A stretch of 47,248 nucleotides of DNA. Origin: an uncultured Clostridia bacterium (lineage in GTDB: Bacteria > Bacillota > Clostridia > Oscillospirales > CAG-272). Within the stretch, counting starts at the first letter, position 1. Each line of letters starts with the position of its first letter. The stretch spans positions 1-47,248 of the forward strand of contig CALWTY010000014.1 in assembly GCA_944384585.1 (NCBI GenBank), in the 5' to 3' direction. The notes beneath the pieces are model-generated. The model worked only from the letters and a program-made list of their open reading frames with translations, ran no database searches and was not told the DNA's origin. This document shows positions 16,445-25,373 of this stretch, piece after piece. The position numbers and the translations under genes were made by a program.

Positions 16445-19330
16445 ATGGATAACAGGCATGATACCGATATCTCGGCTGACGATCTGATCGCCAAGCTGAA
16501 GGCGAATATCGGGCAGACCGACGATCGGCAGGGCGATCCCGCGCAGGAAGCCGATAGGAAAAAGAGATATAAGTTCAGACGCTCCGATAAAAGCGCCTCC
16601 GCCGTGACGGAGGACGACATTCTTCGTGAAATGCCGGAAAAAAGCGGATCGGGCTTTGTCAGCCCCGTCCCGAAATCCGAGATCGAGGGTCTCGATATCG
16701 ACGAGCTGATGAAAAAATACCTCCCGGAGAAGGAATATGAGCGGCTCTCGAAAAAGAAAGAGCCTGCCGACCGGAAGGGCGAGGAGGAATTTGTCAGAAC
16801 CCTGACCTCCCCGGAACGGGTGGCGGAAGATCGGGAGGAGTCCGCCGCTTCCGACGGCCAATCCCCTTCGGAGACGGAACGCTACGTCTACAAGGAAGGG
16901 TCGGAGGACTATACCGCGCCCGACGAGGCGCTCTTCACGACGCTCAGCGACGGAGGAAAGGTCTGCGATATTCCGGGAGAAGACGATCAGAGCGCCGAAA
17001 CCATCACCCGGGAGCCTGTCCGCGCCGGGAGCGGGGAGGCGGGGCAGACGCATGTCTTTTCCGCGCCGACCCTTCGGCAGCACGGCGGTGAGGAGAGGGG
17101 ACCGGCGACCGACGACGGAGCTGCGGCACCTTCCGCTCGCGTGAACGACGGCGTGACGACGGATTCCCCCGAACACGAAATGGTGCGGGCGGAGGCCGAC
17201 GAGGAGCTGCCGTCCGGAGAGAATGCGGATCTGACGAGGGTCATGCCCCCTGTCGGGGGCGGATCGGAGGCATCGGAAAAAACGATCGTTCTCCCCGCCG
17301 TGACCGACGGGGAGGGTTCGGCTCTCCGGGACGCGGAGGAGAACGCTCCTCCCGCCGCCGACGACCGGGAAGACGGAGCGCCGGAGAAAAACGGCGACGG
17401 GGAAATGCCTGCCGTCGGCGCTGCCGCCGCGGAGGAAGACAGTCCCGCCTTTGACGAGACCGATGCCAATCTCATGATCGCCTTCGGTATGGACGACGAG
17501 CTGGAAAAGGCGATGGGGAAGGAAAACGCAGACAAGCTGCGCTCCGATATCGAAAACCTCTATCCCGACGAGCCGGCTAAGCCGAAAAAGCAGCGGGAGG
17601 AGAGAAAGCGCCCCGTCAGGGAATACATCTCTCCCGTCGAGACCAAGGAGATCATGGAGAATTACAAGACCGCTTTCGGGAAGAATGCCCTTGCGCTCTT
17701 CGCGACGGCTGCCGTCGTCATGATTCTCTTCTTCTACGAAAATATCCCTGCCCTCGGCGGCACCTTGCCCGACGCCGTCAATCCCGCTTACTATCCTGCG
17801 GTCAATGTTCTGGTAGGGCTTCAGCTTTTGTTCCTCGGATTTGCGGTGAATTTCAGAAGCCTCGTCCGCGGCGTGGAGGGTCTGCTGGATCGGAAGCCCG
17901 TTCCCGAGAGCTTTTTGCCGCTGATCCTTCTGGTGCATATTCTGTATTCGGTTGCCGTCTGCTTTTTTGAGGCCGGAACCGTCCCGCTTTCCTTCGCCTT
18001 CCCCTCCTCGGTCTGCCTGCTGCTGACGGCGCTGAACGAGAGGATGAACCTGCGCCGGGAGATCATGACCTTCAATATCATATCCTCCAAGCGCACGAAA
18101 TTTGCGCTTGAGAAGCTGGAGCTGGATGACGCAGAGCTGGAATCCAAGGCATTCGATGAGTTCCTGCCCAAGCAGCCTTCGGTCTTTAAGATCAATAAGA
18201 CTGCCTTCATCGACGGCTATTTCCGCCGGACGGGGCAGTATCCCACCATCAAATATGTGCTGAAGGCATTCCTTCCCGTCTCGGCGGCCGTGATCGTCGC
18301 CGCCTTTACCTTCGGGCTTCTCTTCCTGAAGGATTGGCAGAGCGCCGTGATGCTCAGCTATACCGCCTTCTTCTTCACCCTCCCCGGTACGGTCTTTATC
18401 ACCTTCGGGCTTCCCGCCTTCCGCGCGGCAAAGCTGGCGTTTGCCGATCACAGCGCCTTTGTGGGGGAGGCGGCCCTTGACGAGTATACCTCCGCCGGTT
18501 CGATCTCCTTTGACGACCGCGAGGTCTTTCCGACCGGCGGCGTCAAGCTCCGCAGCGTGAAGGTCTTCGGAAGCGGTCGGATCGATATGGTCATCTACCA
18601 TGTCGCCAGCGTCTACTCTCTGCTCGGCGGCCCGCTCTCCGACGTGCTTCATGTAGCAACCGCCGATCTCGGCGTTTCGGAGGACGTGGAGATCCTCGCG
18701 ATCGAAAACGAGGGCGTGGAGGCGGTTGTCGACGGACGGCATCTCTATCTCGGAAAGGCCGATTTTCTCCGCAAAAAGGGCTATGTCCCGGTTTCCGATC
18801 CCGACGACGAAGACATTGCCGAGAGCGGCGAGATCAGCATGATGTTCCTGGTCTGCGACGACGAGGTGGTCGCCAAGCTGTATCTGCGGTATCGGATCGA
18901 TCCGGGATTTGAGGTGACGCTGAAGCGGCTGTATAAATCGGGGATCTGCGTCGGCATCAAGACCGTTGACCCCAACATCAACGACGAGATGCTCGGCACC
19001 AAGATCAAGCTGACGAAATATCCCGTCCGCGTTCTCAAATACAGCGATGTTTCGGAGAGCAGACGGGGGAGCGACAGAACCGACAGCGGAATCGTCTCGA
19101 AAAAATCCGCCAAAGCCCTGCTGCGCATCTTCACGCTCTGCGACAAGATCAAGCATGTGACGAAGGCCAACATCGCTGTCAATATCATCACGATGATCAC
19201 CGGCTGCATCATCTGCGGCGCGGTCGCAATTCTCGGAAATCCCGCCGGCGTAACCTCCCTGTACATGGCGCTCTTCCAGCTCTTCTGGATCATCCCCCTG
19301 TACCTGATGTCAAAATTCATGCTTCTGTAA
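16445..19330 (+). CDS. P-type-ATPase-like membrane protein with degenerate catalytic motifs
   Basis: 961 residues. About 390 N-terminal residues are acidic, low in hydrophobics and probably disordered. Membrane segments lie near 412-432, 448-470, 489-509, 515-532, 605-628 and 633-655, and a final pair near 907-955. The order after residue 540 follows a P-type ATPase: an actuator-like part, a helix pair, then SISFDDREVF (686-695) where the phosphorylation motif DKTGT should be. Next comes ENEGVEAVVDGRHLYLG (754-770), like the nucleotide domain, and GIKTVDPNINDEML where TGDN is expected. The GDGxNDxP motif is missing. Catalysis is therefore probably lost; a sensor or scaffold role is a guess. 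A GGAGAGCAAGAG site precedes the ATG. Two hairpins follow the gene. Confidence 0.7.
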   Translation: MDNRHDTDISADDLIAKLKANIGQTDDRQGDPAQEADRKKRYKFRRSDKSASAVTEDDILREMPEKSGSGFVSPVPKSEIEGLDIDELMKKYLPEKEYERLSKKKEPADRKGEEEFVRTLTSPERVAEDREESAASDGQSPSETERYVYKEGSEDYTAPDEALFTTLSDGGKVCDIPGEDDQSAETITREPVRAGSGEAGQTHVFSAPTLRQHGGEERGPATDDGAAAPSARVNDGVTTDSPEHEMVRAEADEELPSGENADLTRVMPPVGGGSEASEKTIVLPAVTDGEGSALRDAEENAPPAADDREDGAPEKNGDGEMPAVGAAAAEEDSPAFDETDANLMIAFGMDDELEKAMGKENADKLRSDIENLYPDEPAKPKKQREERKRPVREYISPVETKEIMENYKTAFGKNALALFATAAVVMILFFYENIPALGGTLPDAVNPAYYPAVNVLVGLQLLFLGFAVNFRSLVRGVEGLLDRKPVPESFLPLILLVHILYSVAVCFFEAGTVPLSFAFPSSVCLLLTALNERMNLRREIMTFNIISSKRTKFALEKLELDDAELESKAFDEFLPKQPSVFKINKTAFIDGYFRRTGQYPTIKYVLKAFLPVSAAVIVAAFTFGLLFLKDWQSAVMLSYTAFFFTLPGTVFITFGLPAFRAAKLAFADHSAFVGEAALDEYTSAGSISFDDREVFPTGGVKLRSVKVFGSGRIDMVIYHVASVYSLLGGPLSDVLHVATADLGVSEDVEILAIENEGVEAVVDGRHLYLGKADFLRKKGYVPVSDPDDEDIAESGEISMMFLVCDDEVVAKLYLRYRIDPGFEVTLKRLYKSGICVGIKTVDPNINDEMLGTKIKLTKYPVRVLKYSDVSESRRGSDRTDSGIVSKKSAKALLRIFTLCDKIKHVTKANIAVNIITMITGCIICGAVAILGNPAGVTSLYMALFQLFWIIPLYLMSKFMLL

Positions 19331-19348
19331 GGGGGAGCAAGCCTGCCG

Positions 19349-19375
19349 GTCGGCGGCGCTTCATGCGCTGCCGAC
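19349..19375. terminator. Hairpin after the P-type-like gene
   Basis: GTCGGCGGCGC and GCGCTGCCGAC pair with one wobble around TTCAT. It lacks a T-run and precedes a second, T-tailed hairpin. Confidence 0.5.
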
Positions 19376-19400
19376 TTGCGGCGTGCGGGGAAAAAAAACA

Positions 19401-19434
19401 GGTGCTGTCGCCGGAATCGGCAGCCCCTTTTTTG
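19401..19434 (+). terminator. Terminator before the radical-SAM gene
   Basis: GGTGCTG pairs with CAGCCCC with one mismatch, with an inner short stem, and is followed by TTTTTT. It separates the P-type-like gene from the radical-SAM gene. Confidence 0.7.
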
Positions 19435-19470
19435 CGTTATGACGTCTGAAAATTCGAAAGGACTTTCGCT

Positions 19471-21333
19471 ATGAAGGATCATGAAATGAGAAGAATACTG
19501 AAGCAGGTTCTCAAGCCGGGACGCTACACCGGCGGGGAATACGGCCAGGTAATCAAGGACAAGGACAAGGTCAAGGCGCGCTTCGCCTTCTGCTTCCCCG
19601 ATACCTATGAGATCGGGATGTCCAATCTCGGGGTGCGGCTGCTCTACGGTGTGCTGAACCGCGAGGAGGATATCTGGTGCGAGAGAGTCTATGCTCCGTG
19701 GGTGGATATGGAGCAGCAGATGCGGGAGAACGGTATCGGGCTTTTCGCCCACGAGAGCCGCGATCCCGTGCGGGATTTTGATATCGTCGGCTTTACGCTG
19801 CAGTATGAGCTGTGCTACACCAACGTTCTCAATATGCTGGAACTTGCCGACATCCCGCTGCTCAGCAAAGACAGGGGAGAGGACTGCCCGATCGTGGTCG
19901 GGGGAGGCCCCTGCGCCTATAATGCCGAGCCGGTGGCCGATTTCTTTGACGTCTTCAGCATCGGGGAGGGGGAGGAGGCGCTGGTCGAAATGACCCGCCT
20001 CTATATCAACATGAAGGAATCGGGCACCTATACGAGGAAGGAGTTCCTCCGCCGCCTTGCCGCCGTTCCGGGCTTTTATGTTCCGTCCCTGTACCGCGTC
20101 GATTACCGGGAGGATGGCACGATCGCTGCCTATACCCCCCTTTACGACGATATTCCGAAGCGGATCACCAAGCGGATCATCCGCGATATGGACAAGGCTT
20201 ATTTTCCCGACCGCCCGGTGATGCCTTATATCGAAACGGTGCATGACCGCATTGTTCTTGAGGTCTACCGCGGCTGTATCCGCGGCTGCCGCTTCTGTCA
20301 GGCGGGCATCATCTTCCGCCCCGTCCGGGAAAAATCGCCGGAGGTGCTGGACGCTCAGGCGAAATGCCTGTTCGAGAATACCGGATATGACGAAATCTCC
20401 CTTTCCTCGCTGAGCATCAGCGATTATTCCGAGCTGACAAAGCTGACGGATCTGCTGCTGCAATGGACCGAGGAATCGAAGGTAAGCCTCAGCCTCCCCT
20501 CCCTCCGGATCGACAGCTTCACCAAGGAGCTGATGGAAAAAATCTCGACCGTCCGCACCGGCGGGCTGACCTTCGCGCCGGAGGCCGGCACACAGCGGCT
20601 CCGCGACGCCATCAACAAGAATGTCTGCGAGGAGGATCTGATGCGCGCCTGCCGCACCGCCTTTGAGGCGGGGAAAAGCTCGGTCAAGCTCTATTTTATG
20701 AACGGGCTTCCTACCGAGACGCTTGAGGACATCGAGGGGATCGCGGTGCTTGCCAAGGCGGTTGACCGCGAGTACTATCCGCTCTCCCCCCGCCCGAAAG
20801 GAAAGCCGCCGATGGTCACCGTCAGCGTCTCCTGCTTCGTCCCCAAGCCCTTCACCCCCTTCCAATGGGAGGGACAGGATACGCTTGAGATGCTGGTGGA
20901 GAAGCAGAATCATCTCAGAGACTGTCTGAGAGGGGAGAAGCATATCCGCTACAATTGGCATGAGGCCAAGGTGAGCCGGATCGAGGCGGTCTTTGCAAGA
21001 GGAGACAGACGGCTGTCCGCCGCCCTGCTGGAGGCGCATCGGATGGGGATCAAATTCGACGGCTGGGACGAATTCTTCGACTATGACAAGTGGATGGAGG
21101 CGTTTTCCGGAGCAGGGATCGATCCGTCGTTCTACGCGAACCGTCATTTTTCCGTCGATGAAATTCTTCCGTGGGAGATCATCGACTGCGGGGTCAGCAG
21201 GGAATTCTTCCTGCGGGAGCGCGCCAAGGCCTATCGCTCGGAAACGACTCCCAACTGCCGTGAGCATTGCTCCGGCTGCGGCGCAAATAAGCTCGGAGGT
21301 GTCAGGTCATGCTGCCCAGGTCTGTCAGACTGA
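19471..21333 (+). CDS. TIGR03960 family B12-binding radical SAM protein
   Basis: 620 residues. An N-terminal Rossmann-like B12-binding domain (about 30-200, with CFPDTYEIGMSNLG and VVGGGPCAYNAEP) precedes the radical SAM core. Cys269, Cys273 and Cys276 form the CxxxCxxC cluster site (YRGCIRGCRFCQAG). A C-terminal part ends in REHCSGCGANKLGG, a CxxC-containing tail. Members always sit beside or are fused to a DUF2344 (TIGR03936) protein, as here. Radical chemistry is expected; the substrate is not established, though RNA-related roles are often suggested. Confidence 0.92.
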   Translation: MKDHEMRRILKQVLKPGRYTGGEYGQVIKDKDKVKARFAFCFPDTYEIGMSNLGVRLLYGVLNREEDIWCERVYAPWVDMEQQMRENGIGLFAHESRDPVRDFDIVGFTLQYELCYTNVLNMLELADIPLLSKDRGEDCPIVVGGGPCAYNAEPVADFFDVFSIGEGEEALVEMTRLYINMKESGTYTRKEFLRRLAAVPGFYVPSLYRVDYREDGTIAAYTPLYDDIPKRITKRIIRDMDKAYFPDRPVMPYIETVHDRIVLEVYRGCIRGCRFCQAGIIFRPVREKSPEVLDAQAKCLFENTGYDEISLSSLSISDYSELTKLTDLLLQWTEESKVSLSLPSLRIDSFTKELMEKISTVRTGGLTFAPEAGTQRLRDAINKNVCEEDLMRACRTAFEAGKSSVKLYFMNGLPTETLEDIEGIAVLAKAVDREYYPLSPRPKGKPPMVTVSVSCFVPKPFTPFQWEGQDTLEMLVEKQNHLRDCLRGEKHIRYNWHEAKVSRIEAVFARGDRRLSAALLEAHRMGIKFDGWDEFFDYDKWMEAFSGAGIDPSFYANRHFSVDEILPWEIIDCGVSREFFLRERAKAYRSETTPNCREHCSGCGANKLGGVRSCCPGLSD

Positions 21334-21920
21334 AATTTACAAAAACGGGATCGCTGCAGTTCATATCGCATCTCGATCTCAATCGCACGATGAAAAACGT
21401 GATGATCCGGGGGAAAATCCCGATCCATTATACCGAGGGCTTCAATCCCCACCCGAAGATGGTGTTCGCCCTGCCGCTCTCCATCGGAGCGGAGAGCGTC
21501 TGCGAATTTCTTGATATCAAGGTGGACGAAGAGCTGTCCGATGAGGAGCTTCGCGACCGTCTCAACCGCGCGCTCCCTCCCGAAATGCGGGTGCTGGAGG
21601 TCTATACTCCCGTGACAAAGTTTACTGAGATCCGCTATGCGGAATATGAGATCACAACGGAAGAGGCGATCGATCTGTCCCCTCTGTCGGAGGAGAAGAT
21701 CGTGGTCATGAAGCGCAGCAAAAGCGGGGTGAAGGAGAGCGACATCAAGCCGCTGATCCTCTCCTGCGACAGAACGGCCTCCGGGCTGGTCTGCCGCCTC
21801 TCGGCCGACAGCGCCGAATATCTCAATCCCGAATACATCGCTTCGCTTCTGCATCTGCGGGAGTACGGGATCCTCCGTCGCCGGGTGCTTTGCGCCGACG
21901 GCGTGACGGAATTCCGATGA
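21309..21920 (+). CDS. TIGR03936 / DUF2344 family protein
   Basis: 203 residues; it overlaps the end of the radical-SAM gene by 25 bases in another frame and has GGAGG upstream. The start SVRLKFTKTGSLQFISHLDL, and then IPIHYTEGFNPHPKMVFALPL, are the DUF2344 hallmarks. It is a known partner of TIGR03960 proteins, and in some genomes the two are fused. The function is unknown. Confidence 0.92.
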   Translation: MLPRSVRLKFTKTGSLQFISHLDLNRTMKNVMIRGKIPIHYTEGFNPHPKMVFALPLSIGAESVCEFLDIKVDEELSDEELRDRLNRALPPEMRVLEVYTPVTKFTEIRYAEYEITTEEAIDLSPLSEEKIVVMKRSKSGVKESDIKPLILSCDRTASGLVCRLSADSAEYLNPEYIASLLHLREYGILRRRVLCADGVTEFR

Positions 21921-21969
21921 TCGCGGAGCAGGCAGCTCTTCTCGGAAGCGTCGGCGATTCGCGGCGGAG

Positions 21970-22347
21970 TCAGATGATCGAGGAAAACCGAAGCGAATCG
22001 GAAACGCGGAGCGCCGTGACGGCCTCGATCAGCATCCTGCGCGCGGCGATATAATCGGCAGGCGTGCCGTTTTCATAAAAATCGCGGGTATTGCGGAGCG
22101 CCGTCGTCACGGCGGTGATATATCCGGCCTTTGCGGCGGCAAGCAGACGGGGACGGGATGACTCCCAGAGCGCCTCCGCCTCCAGAATCGCCGCCGACGG
22201 CGGTAGGATGCCCTCCTCGGCCTTGTCCGGGAAGCAGGCCTCAAGCGCCAGCAGCTTCCCCGTAAGACGGTCGATATAAAGGCAGTTGAGGACGGAGCTG
22301 ACCAGCAGAAGGGCCAGGATCACAAGCGAGGCGATAAAAGCCTTCAT
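21970..22347 (-). CDS. DUF4363 family small membrane-anchored protein
   Basis: 125 residues with one N-terminal membrane segment (about 4-25: FIASLVILALLLVSSVLNCLY) and a helical, soluble outside part. The ATG at 22347 overlaps the stop of the DUF421 gene by four bases. DUF4363 genes typically follow DUF421 genes in Clostridia, which supports the call. Function is unknown. Confidence 0.75.
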   Translation of the reverse strand: MKAFIASLVILALLLVSSVLNCLYIDRLTGKLLALEACFPDKAEEGILPPSAAILEAEALWESSRPRLLAAAKAGYITAVTTALRNTRDFYENGTPADYIAARRMLIEAVTALRVSDSLRFSSII

Positions 22348-22976
22348 TTCTTTTTCCTCTTTTCTTTTTCGATATAGTGAACCTGTGTTCCGTCGGTGGT
22401 CAGAAGAAAGATATCCTCCTTCCGCTTTTTTTCGGCAGCGAGTCTCGCTCTCAACCATGCCTCGTCCCTGCCGAGAAGCTTGAGAAAATGGGGATTCTCC
22501 TTGCCGTCGATGATGACGGGGAGGGTGAGGCCGTCGGCTTTGCCGAAGGCGGAAATCTGTCCGTTATGCTCAAGAAAGCAGAACGCCAGCCCGCTTATAT
22601 CGGCCACATCCTTCAGACGGAGGGAGCCCAGCAGTTCGTCGGCGCTCAGGCGCTGTTTTTCCAGCGCATGAAGATTGAGCTTTCCGCCGGAAATCAGGAC
22701 GGCGGGGGGCGGATCGAAAAATCTCTTGAAAAGAGGGGATTTGGTGGTCACAAACGAGATGATGATCTCCAGAGAGACCAGCAGAAGGATCGGAAGCGCC
22801 GCGTAGAGAAGCGGGATGTCGGGATCGGAGAGGGGCGCCGCCGCCACCTCTGAGATCAGGAAGGCGGTGATCAGCTCCGAGAGCTGCATCTCCCCCACCT
22901 GACGCTTCCCGGTCAGACGGATCGATGCGATCAGAATGATATAGATGAGCGCGGTTCGGATCAGGATCGGAAACAT
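22344..22976 (-). CDS. DUF421 / YetF family membrane protein
   Basis: 210 residues. The ATG at 22976 is chosen because AGGAGG lies directly upstream. Three membrane segments cover about residues 4-75, with the conserved SIRLTGKRQVGEMQLSELI between them. The soluble part holds LISGGKLNLHALEKQRLSADEL and the C-terminal VIIDGKENPHFLKLLGRDEAWL, as in YetF/YdfS proteins, which Bacillus work links to spore-coat or membrane roles. The function here is unknown. Confidence 0.9.
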   Translation of the reverse strand: MFPILIRTALIYIILIASIRLTGKRQVGEMQLSELITAFLISEVAAAPLSDPDIPLLYAALPILLLVSLEIIISFVTTKSPLFKRFFDPPPAVLISGGKLNLHALEKQRLSADELLGSLRLKDVADISGLAFCFLEHNGQISAFGKADGLTLPVIIDGKENPHFLKLLGRDEAWLRARLAAEKKRKEDIFLLTTDGTQVHYIEKEKRKKK

Positions 22977-23095
22977 GACAATTCCTCCTCTGCGGTTGTC
23001 GGGAATGATAATACCGATAGTATGGTCGGCGGAAGAAAAAATATGTGCCGCCGCTTCGGCGGAAGGCAAGACAAAGAAGGGAAACAGCTCAACCC

Positions 23096-23818
23096 ATGAG
23101 AAACGGAAGTATTTTCAAAACACTCGGAATTCTCGGCGGCCTCGGCCCGATGGCGACGGTCTATTTCTACGAGATGCTGACAGAGCATACCGAGGTTTCC
23201 TGCGACCAGGATCACATCAACATCCTGATCTCAAGCCGCGCGGACACGCCGGACCGCACCGACTTCATCCTCGGACGGAGCAAGAACAATCCTCTGCCCG
23301 TCATGATCGGGGAAGCGCGGCGGCTGGTGGCGGCCGGCGCCGATGTGATCGTGCTCCCCTGCAATACTGCGCACTACTTTTATGACGAGCTGAGCCGCGC
23401 GACCGGCGTTCCGATCATCAATATCATTACCGAGACGGTCTCCCACTGTGTCGGCTGCGGCATGAAAAAGATCGGACTGCTTGCGACGGAGGGAACGGTT
23501 CGCTCGGAAGCATACGGATCGGTCTGTCAGCGGCTCGGCATCGGCATCACCTATCCCTGCGAGGCGTCCCAGCGGCTGATCAACGAGATCATCTACGACG
23601 AGATCAAGCAGGGGAAGGCCCCCGATATGGAAAAGTTCGGGCAGGTGGCCTATGAGCTGCGGGAGCAGGACTGCGATACCCTCGTCCTCGGCTGCACCGA
23701 GCTGTCGCTTCTCAAGAAAAGCGGACATCTCGGACGGTATTACACCGATTCGCTGGAGGTTCTGGCGTCGGTGACCATCCGGAGCTGCGGAAAAACACCG
23801 ATCGGCTTTGAGCTTTGA
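23096..23818 (+). CDS. Aspartate/glutamate racemase family protein
   Basis: 240 residues starting at the ATG at 23096. It starts with LGILGGLGPMATVYFYE. Cys89 (VLPCNTAHYF) and Cys200 (VLGCTELSLL) are the two catalytic cysteines of PLP-independent amino-acid racemases. Aspartate racemase or a broad-specificity racemase is more likely than MurI, since the dedicated MurI start and a second conserved segment differ. It would make D-amino acids for the cell wall. It is divergent from the DUF421 gene, from which it is separated by about 120 bases. Confidence 0.88.
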   Translation: MRNGSIFKTLGILGGLGPMATVYFYEMLTEHTEVSCDQDHINILISSRADTPDRTDFILGRSKNNPLPVMIGEARRLVAAGADVIVLPCNTAHYFYDELSRATGVPIINIITETVSHCVGCGMKKIGLLATEGTVRSEAYGSVCQRLGIGITYPCEASQRLINEIIYDEIKQGKAPDMEKFGQVAYELREQDCDTLVLGCTELSLLKKSGHLGRYYTDSLEVLASVTIRSCGKTPIGFEL

Positions 23819-24031
23819 GGGAGGAGGGGATCCGGATCGCCGCTTCGATGATGTGAGATTCCGCCCCAAATGACAATTTCATGATGCGAAATGACGAAAA
23901 TCCTCCCGGTTTCGAATTGGCTGATGTCGCGTTCCGATAAATCGACGGCATGAAAACGGCGGCGTCCGGCAGCGGAACGGCAGAATCGACGGGAAAGGCG
24001 GCAGAATCTGTGTTTATGCCGACGCCGTATC

Positions 24032-24040
24032 CTGCTATAA
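24032..24040 (+). promoter_or_regulatory. Extended -10 element before the GH43 lipoprotein
   Basis: TGCTATAAT (24032-24040) has the TGn extension. No good -35 is seen. The 270 bases between the racemase and this gene hold no other gene. Confidence 0.5.
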
Positions 24041-24088
24041 TGAAAACGGGACGCAGTTCCCGCAAAAACGAAAAACGAGGAGACGGAT

Positions 24089-25198
24089 TTGAACAACAGA
24101 ACCCCCCGAATCGGAAGAATGCAGAGAGGACTTGCCGTGCTTTTGCTTTTCAGCTTGATTCTTTCCTGCGCCGCGGGCTGCGCTTCCGAGCAAAAAAATC
24201 CCCAGCAAACCAATGGTACGACCAAGGAGGACAGCGAAACGATGGCAAATGAACCGGGCAGAAAGCCCATGTACGCCGACTTCAAGAACCCGATCGCAGA
24301 CCGTGCGGCAGACCCGTACGTCACACAGCTTGAAGGCAGATACTATTACTGCTATGCCGTAGGCGGCGGCGTCGCCGTCAAGGCGATGGATCGCATCACC
24401 GACATTGAAAAGGACGGCGTGACGGTCTGGAAGGCGCCTGAAGGCACCCCGTATTCAAAGGAAATCTGGGCGCCGGAGCTTCATTTTATCGACGGCGCAT
24501 GGTATATCTATCTCGCGGCGGATGACGGTGATAATGTCAATCATCGGATGTACGTTCTGAAGCGGGAGGATAAGAATCCCGTCGGTCCCTTTACCTTTGT
24601 CGGCAAGATCACCGATCCGACCGATAAATGGGCGATTGACGGAACGGTCATGCAGCTCGGCGGAGAGCTTTACTTCCTCTGGTCAGGTTGGGAAGGGGAC
24701 ACCAACGTCTCGCAGAATATCTACATCGCTCATATGTCCGATCCCTGGACGATCGACGGGGAGCGCGTCCGTCTTTCCCATCCCATGTACGATTGGGAGC
24801 AGAAGGGAAGACCTCATGTCAACGAAGGCCCTGCCGTGCTTCAGCATGACGGAAAGACCTTTATCGTTTACTCGGCAAGCGGAAGCTGGACCGACGATTA
24901 CTGCCTCGGGATGCTGACGCTCGTCGGGGAGGATCCCCTCAGCCCCTCCTCCTGGAAAAAATCGTCCACGCCGGTCTTCCGTAAGAACGGAACCGCCTAC
25001 GGCCCCGGCCATTGCTCCTTCACAGAGGCGATTGACGGATCGGTGATGATGTTCTATCACGCCAATCTGACCTCCGGAACAGGCTGGAGCGGCCGCTCCG
25101 GCTGGATTCAGCCGATCCAATGGGACGAGGACGGAATACCGGTGTTCGGCGCTCCCTCCGAGAAGGTTTCCATTCCGTATCGCTGGTCGGACGAATAA
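24089..25198 (+). CDS. Secreted GH43-family-like glycosidase lipoprotein
   Basis: 369 residues from a TTG at 24089 with GAGGAG ahead of it; an ATG at residue 11 is an alternative. An N-terminal signal is followed by a lipobox-like CAAGC (Cys31, or Cys27 in ILSC). The five-bladed propeller catalytic residues can be placed: Asp75 (AADPYV), Asp184 (WAIDGTVMQ) and Glu246 (NEGPAVL), i.e. base, pKa modulator and acid. GH43 enzymes release arabinose or xylose units from plant glycans. The exact subfamily is not assigned. It is expected on the outer face of the membrane. A strong terminator follows. Confidence 0.85.
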   Translation: MNNRTPRIGRMQRGLAVLLLFSLILSCAAGCASEQKNPQQTNGTTKEDSETMANEPGRKPMYADFKNPIADRAADPYVTQLEGRYYYCYAVGGGVAVKAMDRITDIEKDGVTVWKAPEGTPYSKEIWAPELHFIDGAWYIYLAADDGDNVNHRMYVLKREDKNPVGPFTFVGKITDPTDKWAIDGTVMQLGGELYFLWSGWEGDTNVSQNIYIAHMSDPWTIDGERVRLSHPMYDWEQKGRPHVNEGPAVLQHDGKTFIVYSASGSWTDDYCLGMLTLVGEDPLSPSSWKKSSTPVFRKNGTAYGPGHCSFTEAIDGSVMMFYHANLTSGTGWSGRSGWIQPIQWDEDGIPVFGAPSEKVSIPYRWSDE

Positions 25199-25239
25199 GC
25201 TGCATTCCGGGCAGTGCCGGGAAATACTGTCGGTATCAC

Positions 25240-25271
25240 AGCCGCAAAGGACAGCCTTTGCGGCTGTTCTT
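25240..25271 (+). terminator. Terminator of the GH43 lipoprotein gene
   Basis: AGCCGCAAAGG (25240-25250) pairs perfectly with CCTTTGCGGCT (25255-25265) around ACAG and is followed by GTTCTT. Confidence 0.8.
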
Positions 25272-25303
25272 GCGCTTAATACGTCGACTTTAACAAATTT
25301 GTG

Positions 25304-25332
25304 TTGACAAAAAAAGAAAAAAAGGGTACAAT
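25304..25332 (+). promoter_or_regulatory. Consensus promoter of the AraC gene
   Basis: TTGACA (25304-25309), 17 bases, then TACAAT (25327-25332). The GTG start lies 42 bases after it. Confidence 0.85.
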
Positions 25333-25373
25333 AAAGATATCGCAACGGTTATTCTGTTCTGGAGAGGTCATTT

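Noticed and set aside
16352-19156. 934-residue open frame on the minus strand
   Set aside because: It is a shadow of the plus-strand P-type-like gene in a stop-poor, high-GC region; the composition is odd and no motif or ribosome site is seen.
18781-21267. 828-residue minus-strand frame
   Set aside because: Shadow of the radical-SAM gene and the end of the preceding gene.
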